From: Treponema sp.
Lineage (GTDB): Bacteria > Spirochaetota > Spirochaetia > Treponematales > Treponemataceae
Assembly (NCBI GenBank): GCA_024696155.1
Contig: JAILHD010000104.1
Location: 1-51,039 of the forward strand
Length of the DNA stretch: 51,039 bases
Reading direction: 5' to 3'
A program made the position numbers and the translations under genes. The notes under the pieces are model-generated. The model was not told where the DNA came from and searched no databases. It worked only from the letters and a program-made list of their open reading frames with translations. Of the stretch, positions 41,929 to 47,938 are shown in pieces; the first letter of the stretch is position 1, and every line of letters begins with the position of its first letter.

Positions 41929-43776
41929 CTATTTGTCTAGAAAAATCCAGTCTTTATTAATGCCGACTCTGTTATCATAATAAACATTTTCAAGATTCCA
42001 GCGGTTACGGATGGCATAAAAAGTCCGCGGACGCACAAGATAGATTACGGGGCACTGTTCCAGAATTATACTCTGGTATTCGTCCCAGATTTTTTTTGCT
42101 TCGACATGGTCAATGGTGTAAGAACCTTTTGCATAAAGTTCATCAATTCTGGCTTCCCATTCAGTTGCAGGCTCTTTCTGCAACGGATACCACACATGAA
42201 GATTTCCGTTACTAAGCCAGACATTAGGCCCCTGAGTTGGGAATGAAGCCGATCCAAAAAGGACTATAAAACTCTGCCAGTCAAAGGTTGACATAAGGCT
42301 TTCTACACCCTTTTGAAAGTCCACCTGGCGCACATTAATTTTTATTCCCATTTTTGCAGCTTCATCACTGATGATTTGTCCTATATCGCTTAAAACCGTA
42401 ACACCAGAATAAATAGAAAGATCAAATTCTAGTGGATTTCCATCCGAATCATACATGAGTCCATCTGCACCGCGTTTAATTCCAATAGAAGAAAGAAGTT
42501 TTTCTGCGCGCGCAAAATCATAGCGGTATTCAAGCTGGATTTTTTCGTTGTAGTAAGGATTTGTTGGCGGAAAGAAGAAATATCGCGGCTCCGCAAGGCC
42601 TCGATAAGTCTGATTGATGATTCGTTCGCGATTTAAGATGCAGCTCATAGCCTGGCGGAATTCTTTTTTTGTAAACCAGCGGTAAAAAGGTTCATCCTTA
42701 TGCACAGGATTCTGATTAAAAGTCCACATATAACTGGACATTGAACCTTCTGCATTAAAAACCGTATAGTCATCTTTCTGATTATTAACCACATCATGAA
42801 CCTCTTCAGGACGCAGAGATGTAGCCTCAGTTTTTCCCTGTCTAAAAAGCAGAAAATCTGTATTCTGATCCCCAACAATCTGACATACAAGCTGTTCATA
42901 ATATGGAATGGAGTTTCCATTTTCGTCTTTTTCCCAGTAATAAGGATTACGGGTAAAAACAAGACGTCTGGAAGGAATATATTCTGTAATATAGAACATT
43001 CCGCATGAAGGAATAGTTTTTGGATCGCAGTCTACGCTAAAAAGTTTTTTAACAGCTGCAAGGCCACCTTTTTCTTTTGCAGGGCGATATATAAAAGAAG
43101 GACAGCAGCTAAGACTAACAGTAAGAATAGGATCTGCAACTACACGCGGAAAAATAAAATCAAAATTTTTATCATCAATTTTTACGCAGTCAATATGACT
43201 AAGAGAGCCGTCCGGCATTTCAACACACTGCCCTTCATAACCGCCAAAGCCTGCTTCGTCATCACCATCAATTTCGTTATACCAGAAAATAAAATCGTCA
43301 GAAGTAACGGGGATTTTTTTTTCAGAATTATAATAAGTCCAGAAAACGTCATCGCGAAGTTTACAATGAACAGTCAAAGTGCCAGTTTCTTCGTTTTCTT
43401 CAAGAGTATAAGATGCAAGATGAGAAGTCCACTCGCGATTTATTGGATTGTAATCAAATAAATAATCAACGGTTTTCCAGATAATTCCATAGCTCTGCCC
43501 ATCGGTATAGCCTAGAACCTGATTAAACGTCTTTGGATCATCAAGAATTGTATCGTTCCAGATGCCGCCTACCTTACCCGGCACATATTTTTCATTATTA
43601 TAGGGTTTAGAAACTGATTTTCTGATTAAATCGTAATCAACTGATTTTTGAAGAGTTTCAATTTCTGCAATATCCATTTCCAGAGTTTTTGTACAAGATA
43701 CAAGCAGAAAAACAATTCCACCTAAGGCCAGTGTAAAAAAAGTTTTAGCATTTTTTTTGATTTTTAATTTTGCCAT
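41929..43776 (-). CDS. oppA: Oligopeptide-binding lipoprotein OppA
   Basis: A 615-aa solute-binding protein of the peptide ABC (SBP_bac_5) class. The lipobox gives Cys28 (FLLVSC) as the anchor. Family features are GGIWNDTILDDPKTFNQVLG, the domain around SFIYRPAKEKGGLAAVKKLF, and FRQAMSCILNRERIINQ. It should deliver oligopeptides to the OppBCDF complex encoded just downstream. I start at the ATG giving MAKLKIKKNAK; TAAAAT ends 8 nt before it and no Shine-Dalgarno is present. Longer reading adds 18 residues with no signal-peptide logic. Confidence 0.93.
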   Translation of the reverse strand: MAKLKIKKNAKTFFTLALGGIVFLLVSCTKTLEMDIAEIETLQKSVDYDLIRKSVSKPYNNEKYVPGKVGGIWNDTILDDPKTFNQVLGYTDGQSYGIIWKTVDYLFDYNPINREWTSHLASYTLEENEETGTLTVHCKLRDDVFWTYYNSEKKIPVTSDDFIFWYNEIDGDDEAGFGGYEGQCVEMPDGSLSHIDCVKIDDKNFDFIFPRVVADPILTVSLSCCPSFIYRPAKEKGGLAAVKKLFSVDCDPKTIPSCGMFYITEYIPSRRLVFTRNPYYWEKDENGNSIPYYEQLVCQIVGDQNTDFLLFRQGKTEATSLRPEEVHDVVNNQKDDYTVFNAEGSMSSYMWTFNQNPVHKDEPFYRWFTKKEFRQAMSCILNRERIINQTYRGLAEPRYFFFPPTNPYYNEKIQLEYRYDFARAEKLLSSIGIKRGADGLMYDSDGNPLEFDLSIYSGVTVLSDIGQIISDEAAKMGIKINVRQVDFQKGVESLMSTFDWQSFIVLFGSASFPTQGPNVWLSNGNLHVWYPLQKEPATEWEARIDELYAKGSYTIDHVEAKKIWDEYQSIILEQCPVIYLVRPRTFYAIRNRWNLENVYYDNRVGINKDWIFLDK

Positions 43777-43821
43777 TTGAATATATTTTACAGGATAAAA
43801 GAGGGAATGAAAATAAAAAAA

Positions 43822-43870
43822 AGCTTCCAATCACTTAGAAGCTCTTTTTAGGTCGGGCAAACCGGATTCG
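43822..43870 (-). pseudogene. Copy of the tRNA-Pro 3' end and its terminator
   Basis: 49 bp identical to 44019-44067: the terminator hairpin (AGCTTC with GAAGCT) plus 21 nt from the 3' end of tRNA-Pro, from the discriminator base into the T-loop. The rest of the tRNA is missing; a 148-bp hairpin-rich segment follows instead. Confidence 0.85.
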
Positions 43871-44018
43871 GCTTACAGTCGCAAACTTCGTGTTTGCTCC
43901 TTCCAGCCCGCCTTCGTTCGCTGGCGGCAGCATCCATGCTGCCTTTTCGCCTGACGGCGCGCTCACTTCGTTTCGAATCCGTACAAATACATATAAGGCA
44001 AGGTTAAAAAAATAAAAG
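43871..44018. repeat. 148-bp hairpin-rich segment between tRNA-Pro 3'-end copies
   Basis: It contains GCAAAC with GTTTGC, CCAGC with GCTGG and GCAGCA with TGCTGC as successive hairpins. CGGATTCG at its left edge (43863-43870) is answered by CGAATCCG at 43974-43981, closing the set into one large stem. No reading frame of note is present. Confidence 0.65.
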
Positions 44019-44042
44019 AGCTTCCAATCACTTAGAAGCTCT
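44006..44042 (-). terminator. Terminator of tRNA-Pro
   Basis: GAGCTTC (44018-44024) pairs with GAAGCTC (44035-44041). On the minus strand the stem is followed by a T-rich run. It is repeated with the tRNA 3' end at 43822. Confidence 0.85.
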
Positions 44043-44049
44043 TTTTAGG

Positions 44050-44122
44050 TCGGGCAAACCGGATTCGAACCAGCGACCTCAACGTCCCGAACGTCGCGCG
44101 CTACCAACTGCGCTATTGCCCG
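44050..44122 (-). tRNA. tRNA-Pro (CGG)
   Basis: A 73-nt cloverleaf. The acceptor pairs CGGGCAA with TTGCCCG, including the C1-G72 pair typical of bacterial tRNA-Pro, with A73. The D-arm is GCGC-AGTTGGTA-GCGC. The anticodon loop TTCGGGA gives CGG, reading CCG codons. The T-loop is TTCGAAT. CCA is not encoded. A terminator-like hairpin abuts its 5' end at 44123-44145. Confidence 0.95.
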
Positions 44123-44145
44123 AAAAAATTGCGAAGCAATTTTTT
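44123..44145. repeat. Perfect A/T-tailed hairpin abutting the 5' end of tRNA-Pro
   Basis: AAAAAATTGC, a 3-nt loop, GCAATTTTTT. It has the shape of an intrinsic terminator in both directions yet sits directly before the mature tRNA 5' end. A second copy of the same context occurs at 44396-44415. Confidence 0.7.
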
Positions 44146-44150
44146 CTTAC

Positions 44151-44182
44151 GAATAGTGCTCGCTTCGCTGCGCGCTATTCGC
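44151..44182. repeat. Imperfect 10-bp hairpin upstream of tRNA-Pro
   Basis: CGAATAGTGC and GCGCTATTCG pair with one G-T wobble around a 12-nt loop. It is part of the palindrome field between the two tRNA genes. Nothing else is recognisable in 44183-44246. Confidence 0.6.
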
Positions 44183-44271
44183 GGTATATGTAGCTTCCAA
44201 GAGGGAAGTGTAATATAAAAGTTTAAGACGGTCGCTGGAAGCGGCATCAACGTCCCGAACCTGTAAATAGC

Positions 44272-44313
44272 AAATCCGTTAAAAAACGAGCCGTGAGGGT
44301 CGTTTTAGGATTT
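44272..44313 (+). repeat. Palindromic repeat family A, copy 2 (inside the tRNA-Pro relic)
   Basis: The arms AAATCCGTTAAAAAA and GTTTTAGGATTT match those of the element at 1290-1334 in reverse orientation. The centre (ACGA...TCGT around GCCGTGAGGG) differs. It interrupts the anticodon region of the relic. Confidence 0.75.
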
Positions 44314-44336
44314 ACCTGCAAACATCGCGCTACCAA

Positions 44337-44380
44337 TGCAGACGTCATACGTCTGCAACAAGTTTTGCATTGCAAAACTT
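44337..44380. repeat. Double perfect hairpin inserted in the D-loop of the tRNA-Pro relic
   Basis: TGCAGACGT-CAT-ACGTCTGCA (44337-44357) and AAGTTTTGCA-T-TGCAAAACTT (44360-44380): two perfect stems of 9 and 10 bp in 44 bp. Confidence 0.75.
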
Positions 44381-44451
44381 GCGCGCTATTGCCCGAAAAA
44401 ATTGCGAAGCAATTTCTTTCCTTGCTATTTCACACCAAAAAAGGTGCTCAT

Positions 44452-44483
44452 AAAAGAAAAAGCCTTCCGAATCGGAAGGCTTT
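44452..44483 (-). terminator. Terminator of tRNA-Asp
   Basis: AAGCCTTCCGA pairs with TCGGAAGGCTT (44460-44482); on the minus strand it is followed by TTTTCTTTT. Confidence 0.9.
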
Positions 44484-44485
44484 AG

Positions 44486-44559
44486 CGCGAGTGACGGGGC
44501 TCGAACCCGTGATCTCCGGCGTGACAGGCCAGCGCGATAACCAGCTTCGCTACACCCGC
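44486..44559 (-). tRNA. tRNA-Asp (GTC)
   Basis: A 74-nt cloverleaf. The acceptor pairs GCGGGTG with CACTCGC, with one G-T pair and G73, the aspartate identity base. The anticodon loop CTGTCAC gives GTC. T-loop TTCGAGC. CCA is not encoded. It has a near-consensus promoter immediately upstream and a strong terminator, so it is its own unit. Confidence 0.96.
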
Positions 44560-44571
44560 GTGATGTTTAAT

Positions 44572-44600
44572 AATATATACTCTTCACTTATTTTGGTCAA
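44572..44600 (-). promoter_or_regulatory. Promoter of tRNA-Asp
   Basis: On the minus strand, TTGACC (44600-44595), a 17-bp spacer and TATATT (44577-44572), with the start expected about 6 nt before the mature tRNA. Confidence 0.8.
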
Positions 44601-44662
44601 TAGGTTAAATCATAAATTTTGAAAAAAAGTTAAAATTTTTTCAAAAAAATTTTCTTTAGTTG

Positions 44663-44671
44663 TGTTATACT
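44663..44671 (+). promoter_or_regulatory. Extended -10 of a leaderless recX promoter
   Basis: TGT followed by TATACT (44666-44671): an extended -10 with a 6-nt gap to the ATG at 44678. There is no Shine-Dalgarno and the -35 region is A-rich without a match, which extended -10 promoters tolerate. Confidence 0.65.
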
Positions 44672-44677
44672 ATCCTC

Positions 44678-45274
44678 ATGAAAATCACAAAGTTTGAACC
44701 TACATCATCAGGACTTTGCCGCATCACGCCTGATGAAGGAGCCATATTCTATATAAGAAAAGAATACATTCCAAACATAGATTTTGATTCCATCTATGCA
44801 GGCGCAGAGTTCAACGAAGAACAAACTTCCGAACTTCTGGATGCCGGACTTGCAGCCGTAGTAGAACTTAAAGCAATCACATACCTTGCCCGCTGCGAAC
44901 AGTGCAGATTCAAACTTACAAACAAGCTGATTCAAAAAGGCTACGAAAAACAATACATTCAGATAGCACTAGATTTTCTAGAAAGCGTGAACCTTTTAAG
45001 CGATTCCCGCTATGCCACCGCCTGGCTTAACAGCAGAAAAACAAATCACTACGAAGGACGCACAAAACTTTCCGCAGAACTCGCTGCCCGCGGAATCAGC
45101 CGCGAAGTTGCCGCCGCTGCCCTTGATGAATTTTTTACAGAAAACGACGAAGAAGAAATCTGTCGCAAAGCCGTAGAAAAGCTTAGCCGTACAAAATCAG
45201 GAGATAAATTAAAGGCGGCATTAATAAACGCGGGTTTTTCTTACAAAGTATTTAATTACCTATTGACAAAGTAG
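44678..45274 (+). CDS. recX: Regulatory protein RecX
   Basis: A 198-aa RecX family protein, which binds and restrains RecA filaments. Repeated three-helix units carry the family pattern: ITYLARCEQCRFKLTNKLIQKGY, ALDFLESVNLLSDSRYATAWLNSRK, GRTKLSAELAARGISREVAAAAL and SGDKLKAALINAGFSYKVFNYLL. I start at the ATG giving MKITKFEPTSSG, since an ATG 18 nt upstream would overlap the -10 box. It stands alone, 41 kb from recA, with its own promoter, so recA and recX are not co-transcribed. Confidence 0.9.
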   Translation: MKITKFEPTSSGLCRITPDEGAIFYIRKEYIPNIDFDSIYAGAEFNEEQTSELLDAGLAAVVELKAITYLARCEQCRFKLTNKLIQKGYEKQYIQIALDFLESVNLLSDSRYATAWLNSRKTNHYEGRTKLSAELAARGISREVAAAALDEFFTENDEEEICRKAVEKLSRTKSGDKLKAALINAGFSYKVFNYLLTK

Positions 45275-45290
45275 GGAAATAATATAAAAT
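45263..45290 (+). promoter_or_regulatory. cysK promoter
   Basis: TTGACA at 45263-45268, inside the last recX codons, a 16-bp spacer and TAAAAT at 45285-45290. The start is expected near 45297. Confidence 0.7.
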
Positions 45291-45301
45291 AAAAAACATA
45301 A

Positions 45302-45324
45302 ATACCTACTAACTTAATGGGTAA
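45302..45324. promoter_or_regulatory. Probable Rrf2-type operator in the cysK leader
   Basis: ATACCTACTAA (45302-45312) and TTAATGGGTAA (45314-45324) form an imperfect palindrome around one base, with TACC and GGTA as conserved ends. Rrf2-family regulators (IscR, CymR-like) use sites of this style before cysteine and Fe-S genes. It lies just after the predicted start, suited to repression. Confidence 0.5.
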
Positions 45325-45358
45325 TATAAAAAACTAAGATACAAAAAAGGAGCTGACT

Positions 45359-46297
45359 ATGGCAGACGTAAAACAGAGCGCATTGGAATTGATTGGCGGA
45401 ACACCGCTTTTACAGTTGAACGGTTATGCAAAAAAATCAGGTATTAAAGACACAAAGATTCTTGCTAAACTTGAATATTTAAATCCAGCAGGAAGCGTAA
45501 AAGACCGTGTTGCACTTGCAATGATTGAAGACGCAGAAGAAAAAGGCATCTTAAAGCCAGGTGCTACAATCATCGAACCAACTTCAGGAAACACAGGTAT
45601 TGGTCTTGCAGCAGTTGCAGCCGCAAAAGGTTACCATGCAATCCTTACACTGCCAGAAACAATGAGTGTAGAACGCCGCAACCTTCTTAAAGCATATGGT
45701 GCAGAAATTGTACTTACAGAAGGCGCAAAAGGAATGAAAGGCGCTATTGCAAAGGCAGAAGAACTCCAAGCAGCAACTCCAGGTTCAATTATCCCAGGTC
45801 AGTTTGTAAACCCAGCCAACCCAGCTATTCATAAAAAAACAACGGGTCCAGAAATCTGGAAGCAGACAGATGGTAAAGTTGACATTTTTGTAGCAGGAAT
45901 TGGAACCGGCGGTACAATTACAGGTGTTGGTGAATATCTTAAAGAACAGAATCCAAACGTAAAAATCGTTGCCGTTGAACCAGCAAAAAGCCCTGTTTTG
46001 TCAAAAGGAGAAGCAGGTCCTCACAAAATCCAGGGAATCGGTGCAGGCTTTATCCCTGATGTTTTGAACACAAAGATTTATGACGAAATCATTCCAATCG
46101 AAAACGAAGATGCCTTTACAGAAGGCCGCACATTTGCACAGAGCGAAGGAATTCTTGTTGGTATTTCAAGTGGTGCCGCTCTCAAGGCAGCAAAAATCCT
46201 TGCAGAACGCCCAGAAAACAAAGGAAAAACAATCGTAGTTCTTTTGCCAGATTCAGGCGACCGCTACCTTTCAACACCTTTGTTCAGCGATAACTAA
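45359..46297 (+). CDS. cysK: Cysteine synthase A (O-acetylserine thiol-lyase)
   Basis: A 312-aa PLP enzyme that makes cysteine from O-acetylserine and sulfide. The PLP lysine is Lys48 in [10 protein letters not shown]. The substrate loop is TSGNTGIG and the phosphate-binding loop GTGGTITG. The C-terminal segment [11 protein letters not shown] is intact. AGGAG lies 8 nt before the ATG. cysE is not nearby. A consensus promoter and a palindrome in the leader suggest control by sulfur or cysteine supply. A family B palindromic repeat follows the stop by 6 bp and may fold in the 3' end of the mRNA. Confidence 0.97.
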   Translation: MADVKQSALELIGGTPLLQLNGYAKKSGIKDTKILAKLEYLNPAGSVKDRVALAMIEDAEEKGILKPGATIIEPTSGNTGIGLAAVAAAKGYHAILTLPETMSVERRNLLKAYGAEIVLTEGAKGMKGAIAKAEELQAATPGSIIPGQFVNPANPAIHKKTTGPEIWKQTDGKVDIFVAGIGTGGTITGVGEYLKEQNPNVKIVAVEPAKSPVLSKGEAGPHKIQGIGAGFIPDVLNTKIYDEIIPIENEDAFTEGRTFAQSEGILVGISSGAALKAAKILAERPENKGKTIVVLLPDSGDRYLSTPLFSDN

Positions 46298-46302
46298 TAA
46301 GG

Positions 46303-46374
46303 AGGGCGGAGCCCCGCCCTACGGCCGCACTTTGTTGCGGCCTACCCCACCCAGCGGGAGAGCCCGCAACACCC
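46303..46374 (+). repeat. Palindromic repeat family B, intergenic copy after cysK
   Basis: Three hairpins in 72 bp: AGGGCGG with CCGCCCT, GGCCGCA with TGCGGCC around CTTTGT, and GCGGG with CCCGC. It aligns along its length with the copy inside murI (28381-28458), on the plus strand in the same sense. It is much richer in GC than its surroundings. Confidence 0.8.
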
Positions 46375-46393
46375 CAATTCTACAAATCTAGTT

Positions 46394-46771
46394 TTATGGC
46401 TTATATTTCTTTGAAAGGCTTTTATATTCTGCATTTATTGCCTTAAGCCGTTCAGCATCTTCATTAGTCCATTCAGAAGAACGTTTAAGAGATGGAAGCA
46501 TTTTATCCAGCAAAATTTTTTCTTCAGCAATAATCTCATCAAGACCTGCTTCAGAATCCTCTATTGCAGTCTGAATATCCGCATTCAGCTGATTTGCAAG
46601 AGAAAACATTGTATCAATCTGTTCGCGGGTAATAATTTCAGTATCATCAGAAATTACATCTTCTGTAACTTCAATCTTAGCCTTAGAAGTTTTTTTAGAC
46701 TTTTTTGCTTTTGCAGCAAAACAAGGCAGAGTGATTACAAACATAAGAAGCACAATTAAAGATTTTTTCAT
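46394..46771 (-). CDS. Small exported protein of unknown function
   Basis: A 125-aa protein with a signal peptide (KKSLIVLLMFVITLPCFAAKA, cleavage near CFA-AKA). A lysine-rich stretch (KAKKSKKTSKAK) and a helical, acidic body (TREQIDTMFSLANQLNADIQTAIEDSEAGLDEIIAEEKILLDKM) follow. No family recognised. GGAG lies 7 nt before the ATG. It is the only minus-strand gene in this stretch and is divergent from the next cluster. Confidence 0.7.
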   Translation of the reverse strand: MKKSLIVLLMFVITLPCFAAKAKKSKKTSKAKIEVTEDVISDDTEIITREQIDTMFSLANQLNADIQTAIEDSEAGLDEIIAEEKILLDKMLPSLKRSSEWTNEDAERLKAINAEYKSLSKKYKP

Positions 46772-46871
46772 AAATAACTCCGTGTTAATTATATCATATC
46801 TTTAAAAGTTGCGGGAAGCACAATTTTCAGATAAAATATACTAACTATAGAATTTAGATTTGAGGTGCGTC

Positions 46872-47927
46872 ATGTACTGCAGGCCATTTACGAATCCGCC
46901 TGAACATATAATAGTAAAACACAAGGCCATTTTTGGCACTTATGCAGGAGTTTCGCCGCACATAGACATTCGCGGAATGAGAGCCCCTTACGCAGGAATT
47001 CCGTTTCCAACCTTTCTTACAAAATTAAGAATTAAAAGCCGCATTAATTATGTCTTTAATATGGGCAATTTTATAGGCCTTGCAGAAATCATGGATTTTA
47101 AGGCACTTGGACTTTCAGAAGTAATTTTCTGGAACACACAGACAGGAAAGCGCTACGTATACCATGCCGTTATGCCTCCACGCCGCCGCTTCATTCCAAA
47201 CATCACAAAAAGAGGCATCTGCGCGTGCTACAGAAAATCGCGGTTTTTAAAAATTTCATGGGGACGCAATCACAAACACGGAGCAATGAGCTTTTCTGCA
47301 AAAGGAAACTCCGTACGCCCTAACTCAGAAGGCTATTTTTATTCTCAGGTAGAAGATGACTTTCACACAGACTGCATGTTTGTAAATCCTTCGCCAACAT
47401 CTTCGCGCTGTTCCGTAACCTGGTTTACAACAATGAAGATTAACGGCCATATTGCCATAAATAAGGAAGAAGCCGCAGATTCACAAGGGCTTGCAATCAT
47501 GACCTTGAACCGCACTTACATCAAAGTGCATTCAAAAATCAAAATTGCATACGGACTTGGAGTTTTCAAAGATAAAAAAATTGCTTTCCAGCTTAAAAAC
47601 TCAAATCTGGACGCTGCCGATTCAGACCGATACAACGACAACGTGCTTGTCATAGACGGAAAGCAGACGGCACTTCCTCCTGTCTACATGACACACCCTT
47701 TTGGAATTGACCAAAAATGGATAATTCAGGATACAGAAAGCATGGTGGACTTAACGTTTACACCAGTTTCTAAAAATTCGCGGGTTCTGAACATAATTGC
47801 ACTGCGTACCAGCGACAACACTATGTACGGAACCTTTGAAGGAGTCCTTATGACTGCTGACGGTGAACGAATTACGCTCAAAGGATTCCCTGGCATTTTA
47901 TACAGAAACTTAATCAGACTCATTTAA
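46872..47927 (+). CDS. Conserved protein, possibly DUF2804 family
   Basis: A 351-aa soluble protein. It is beta-rich, with paired blocks such as KISWGRNHKHGAMSFSAKGNSVRPNSEGYF and GIDQKWIIQDTESMVDLTFTPVSKNSR. From memory the layout resembles DUF2804 (uncharacterised, lipocalin-like beta barrel), but I cannot confirm it. GAGGTG lies 4 nt before this ATG; a TTG 12 nt upstream in frame is possible. It is followed by the 658-aa protein gene after 11 bp, and the two should be co-transcribed. Confidence 0.6.
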   Translation: MYCRPFTNPPEHIIVKHKAIFGTYAGVSPHIDIRGMRAPYAGIPFPTFLTKLRIKSRINYVFNMGNFIGLAEIMDFKALGLSEVIFWNTQTGKRYVYHAVMPPRRRFIPNITKRGICACYRKSRFLKISWGRNHKHGAMSFSAKGNSVRPNSEGYFYSQVEDDFHTDCMFVNPSPTSSRCSVTWFTTMKINGHIAINKEEAADSQGLAIMTLNRTYIKVHSKIKIAYGLGVFKDKKIAFQLKNSNLDAADSDRYNDNVLVIDGKQTALPPVYMTHPFGIDQKWIIQDTESMVDLTFTPVSKNSRVLNIIALRTSDNTMYGTFEGVLMTADGERITLKGFPGILYRNLIRLI

Positions 47928-47938
47928 AGAGGTTGCGT

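Larger units (their letters stand above)
44247..44395 (-). pseudogene. tRNA-Pro relic split by two palindromic insertions
   Basis: Pieces of tRNA-Pro appear in order: 14 nt of the anticodon arm (44247-44260), D-arm to spacer (44324-44336), and the 5' acceptor end (44381-44395). They are separated by a family A repeat in the anticodon region and a double hairpin in the D-loop. The last 33 bp with its flank (44383-44415) are identical to 44110-44142. The T-arm and 3' acceptor are absent, so it cannot make a functional tRNA. Confidence 0.75.

Noticed and set aside
43830..44050. CRISPR-like repetition
   Set aside because: Only two copies of the repeat exist, they contain tRNA and terminator sequence, and no cas gene is near.
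43822..44415. Prophage or integrative element at tRNA-Pro
   Set aside because: No integrase, no cargo and only 148 bp between the duplicated 3' ends. It is recorded as a remnant or repeat insertion instead.
44293..44622. 109-codon open frame across the repeats and tRNA-Asp on the plus strand
   Set aside because: It runs antisense through tRNA-Asp and through the tRNA-Pro relic; composition and content show it is not a gene.
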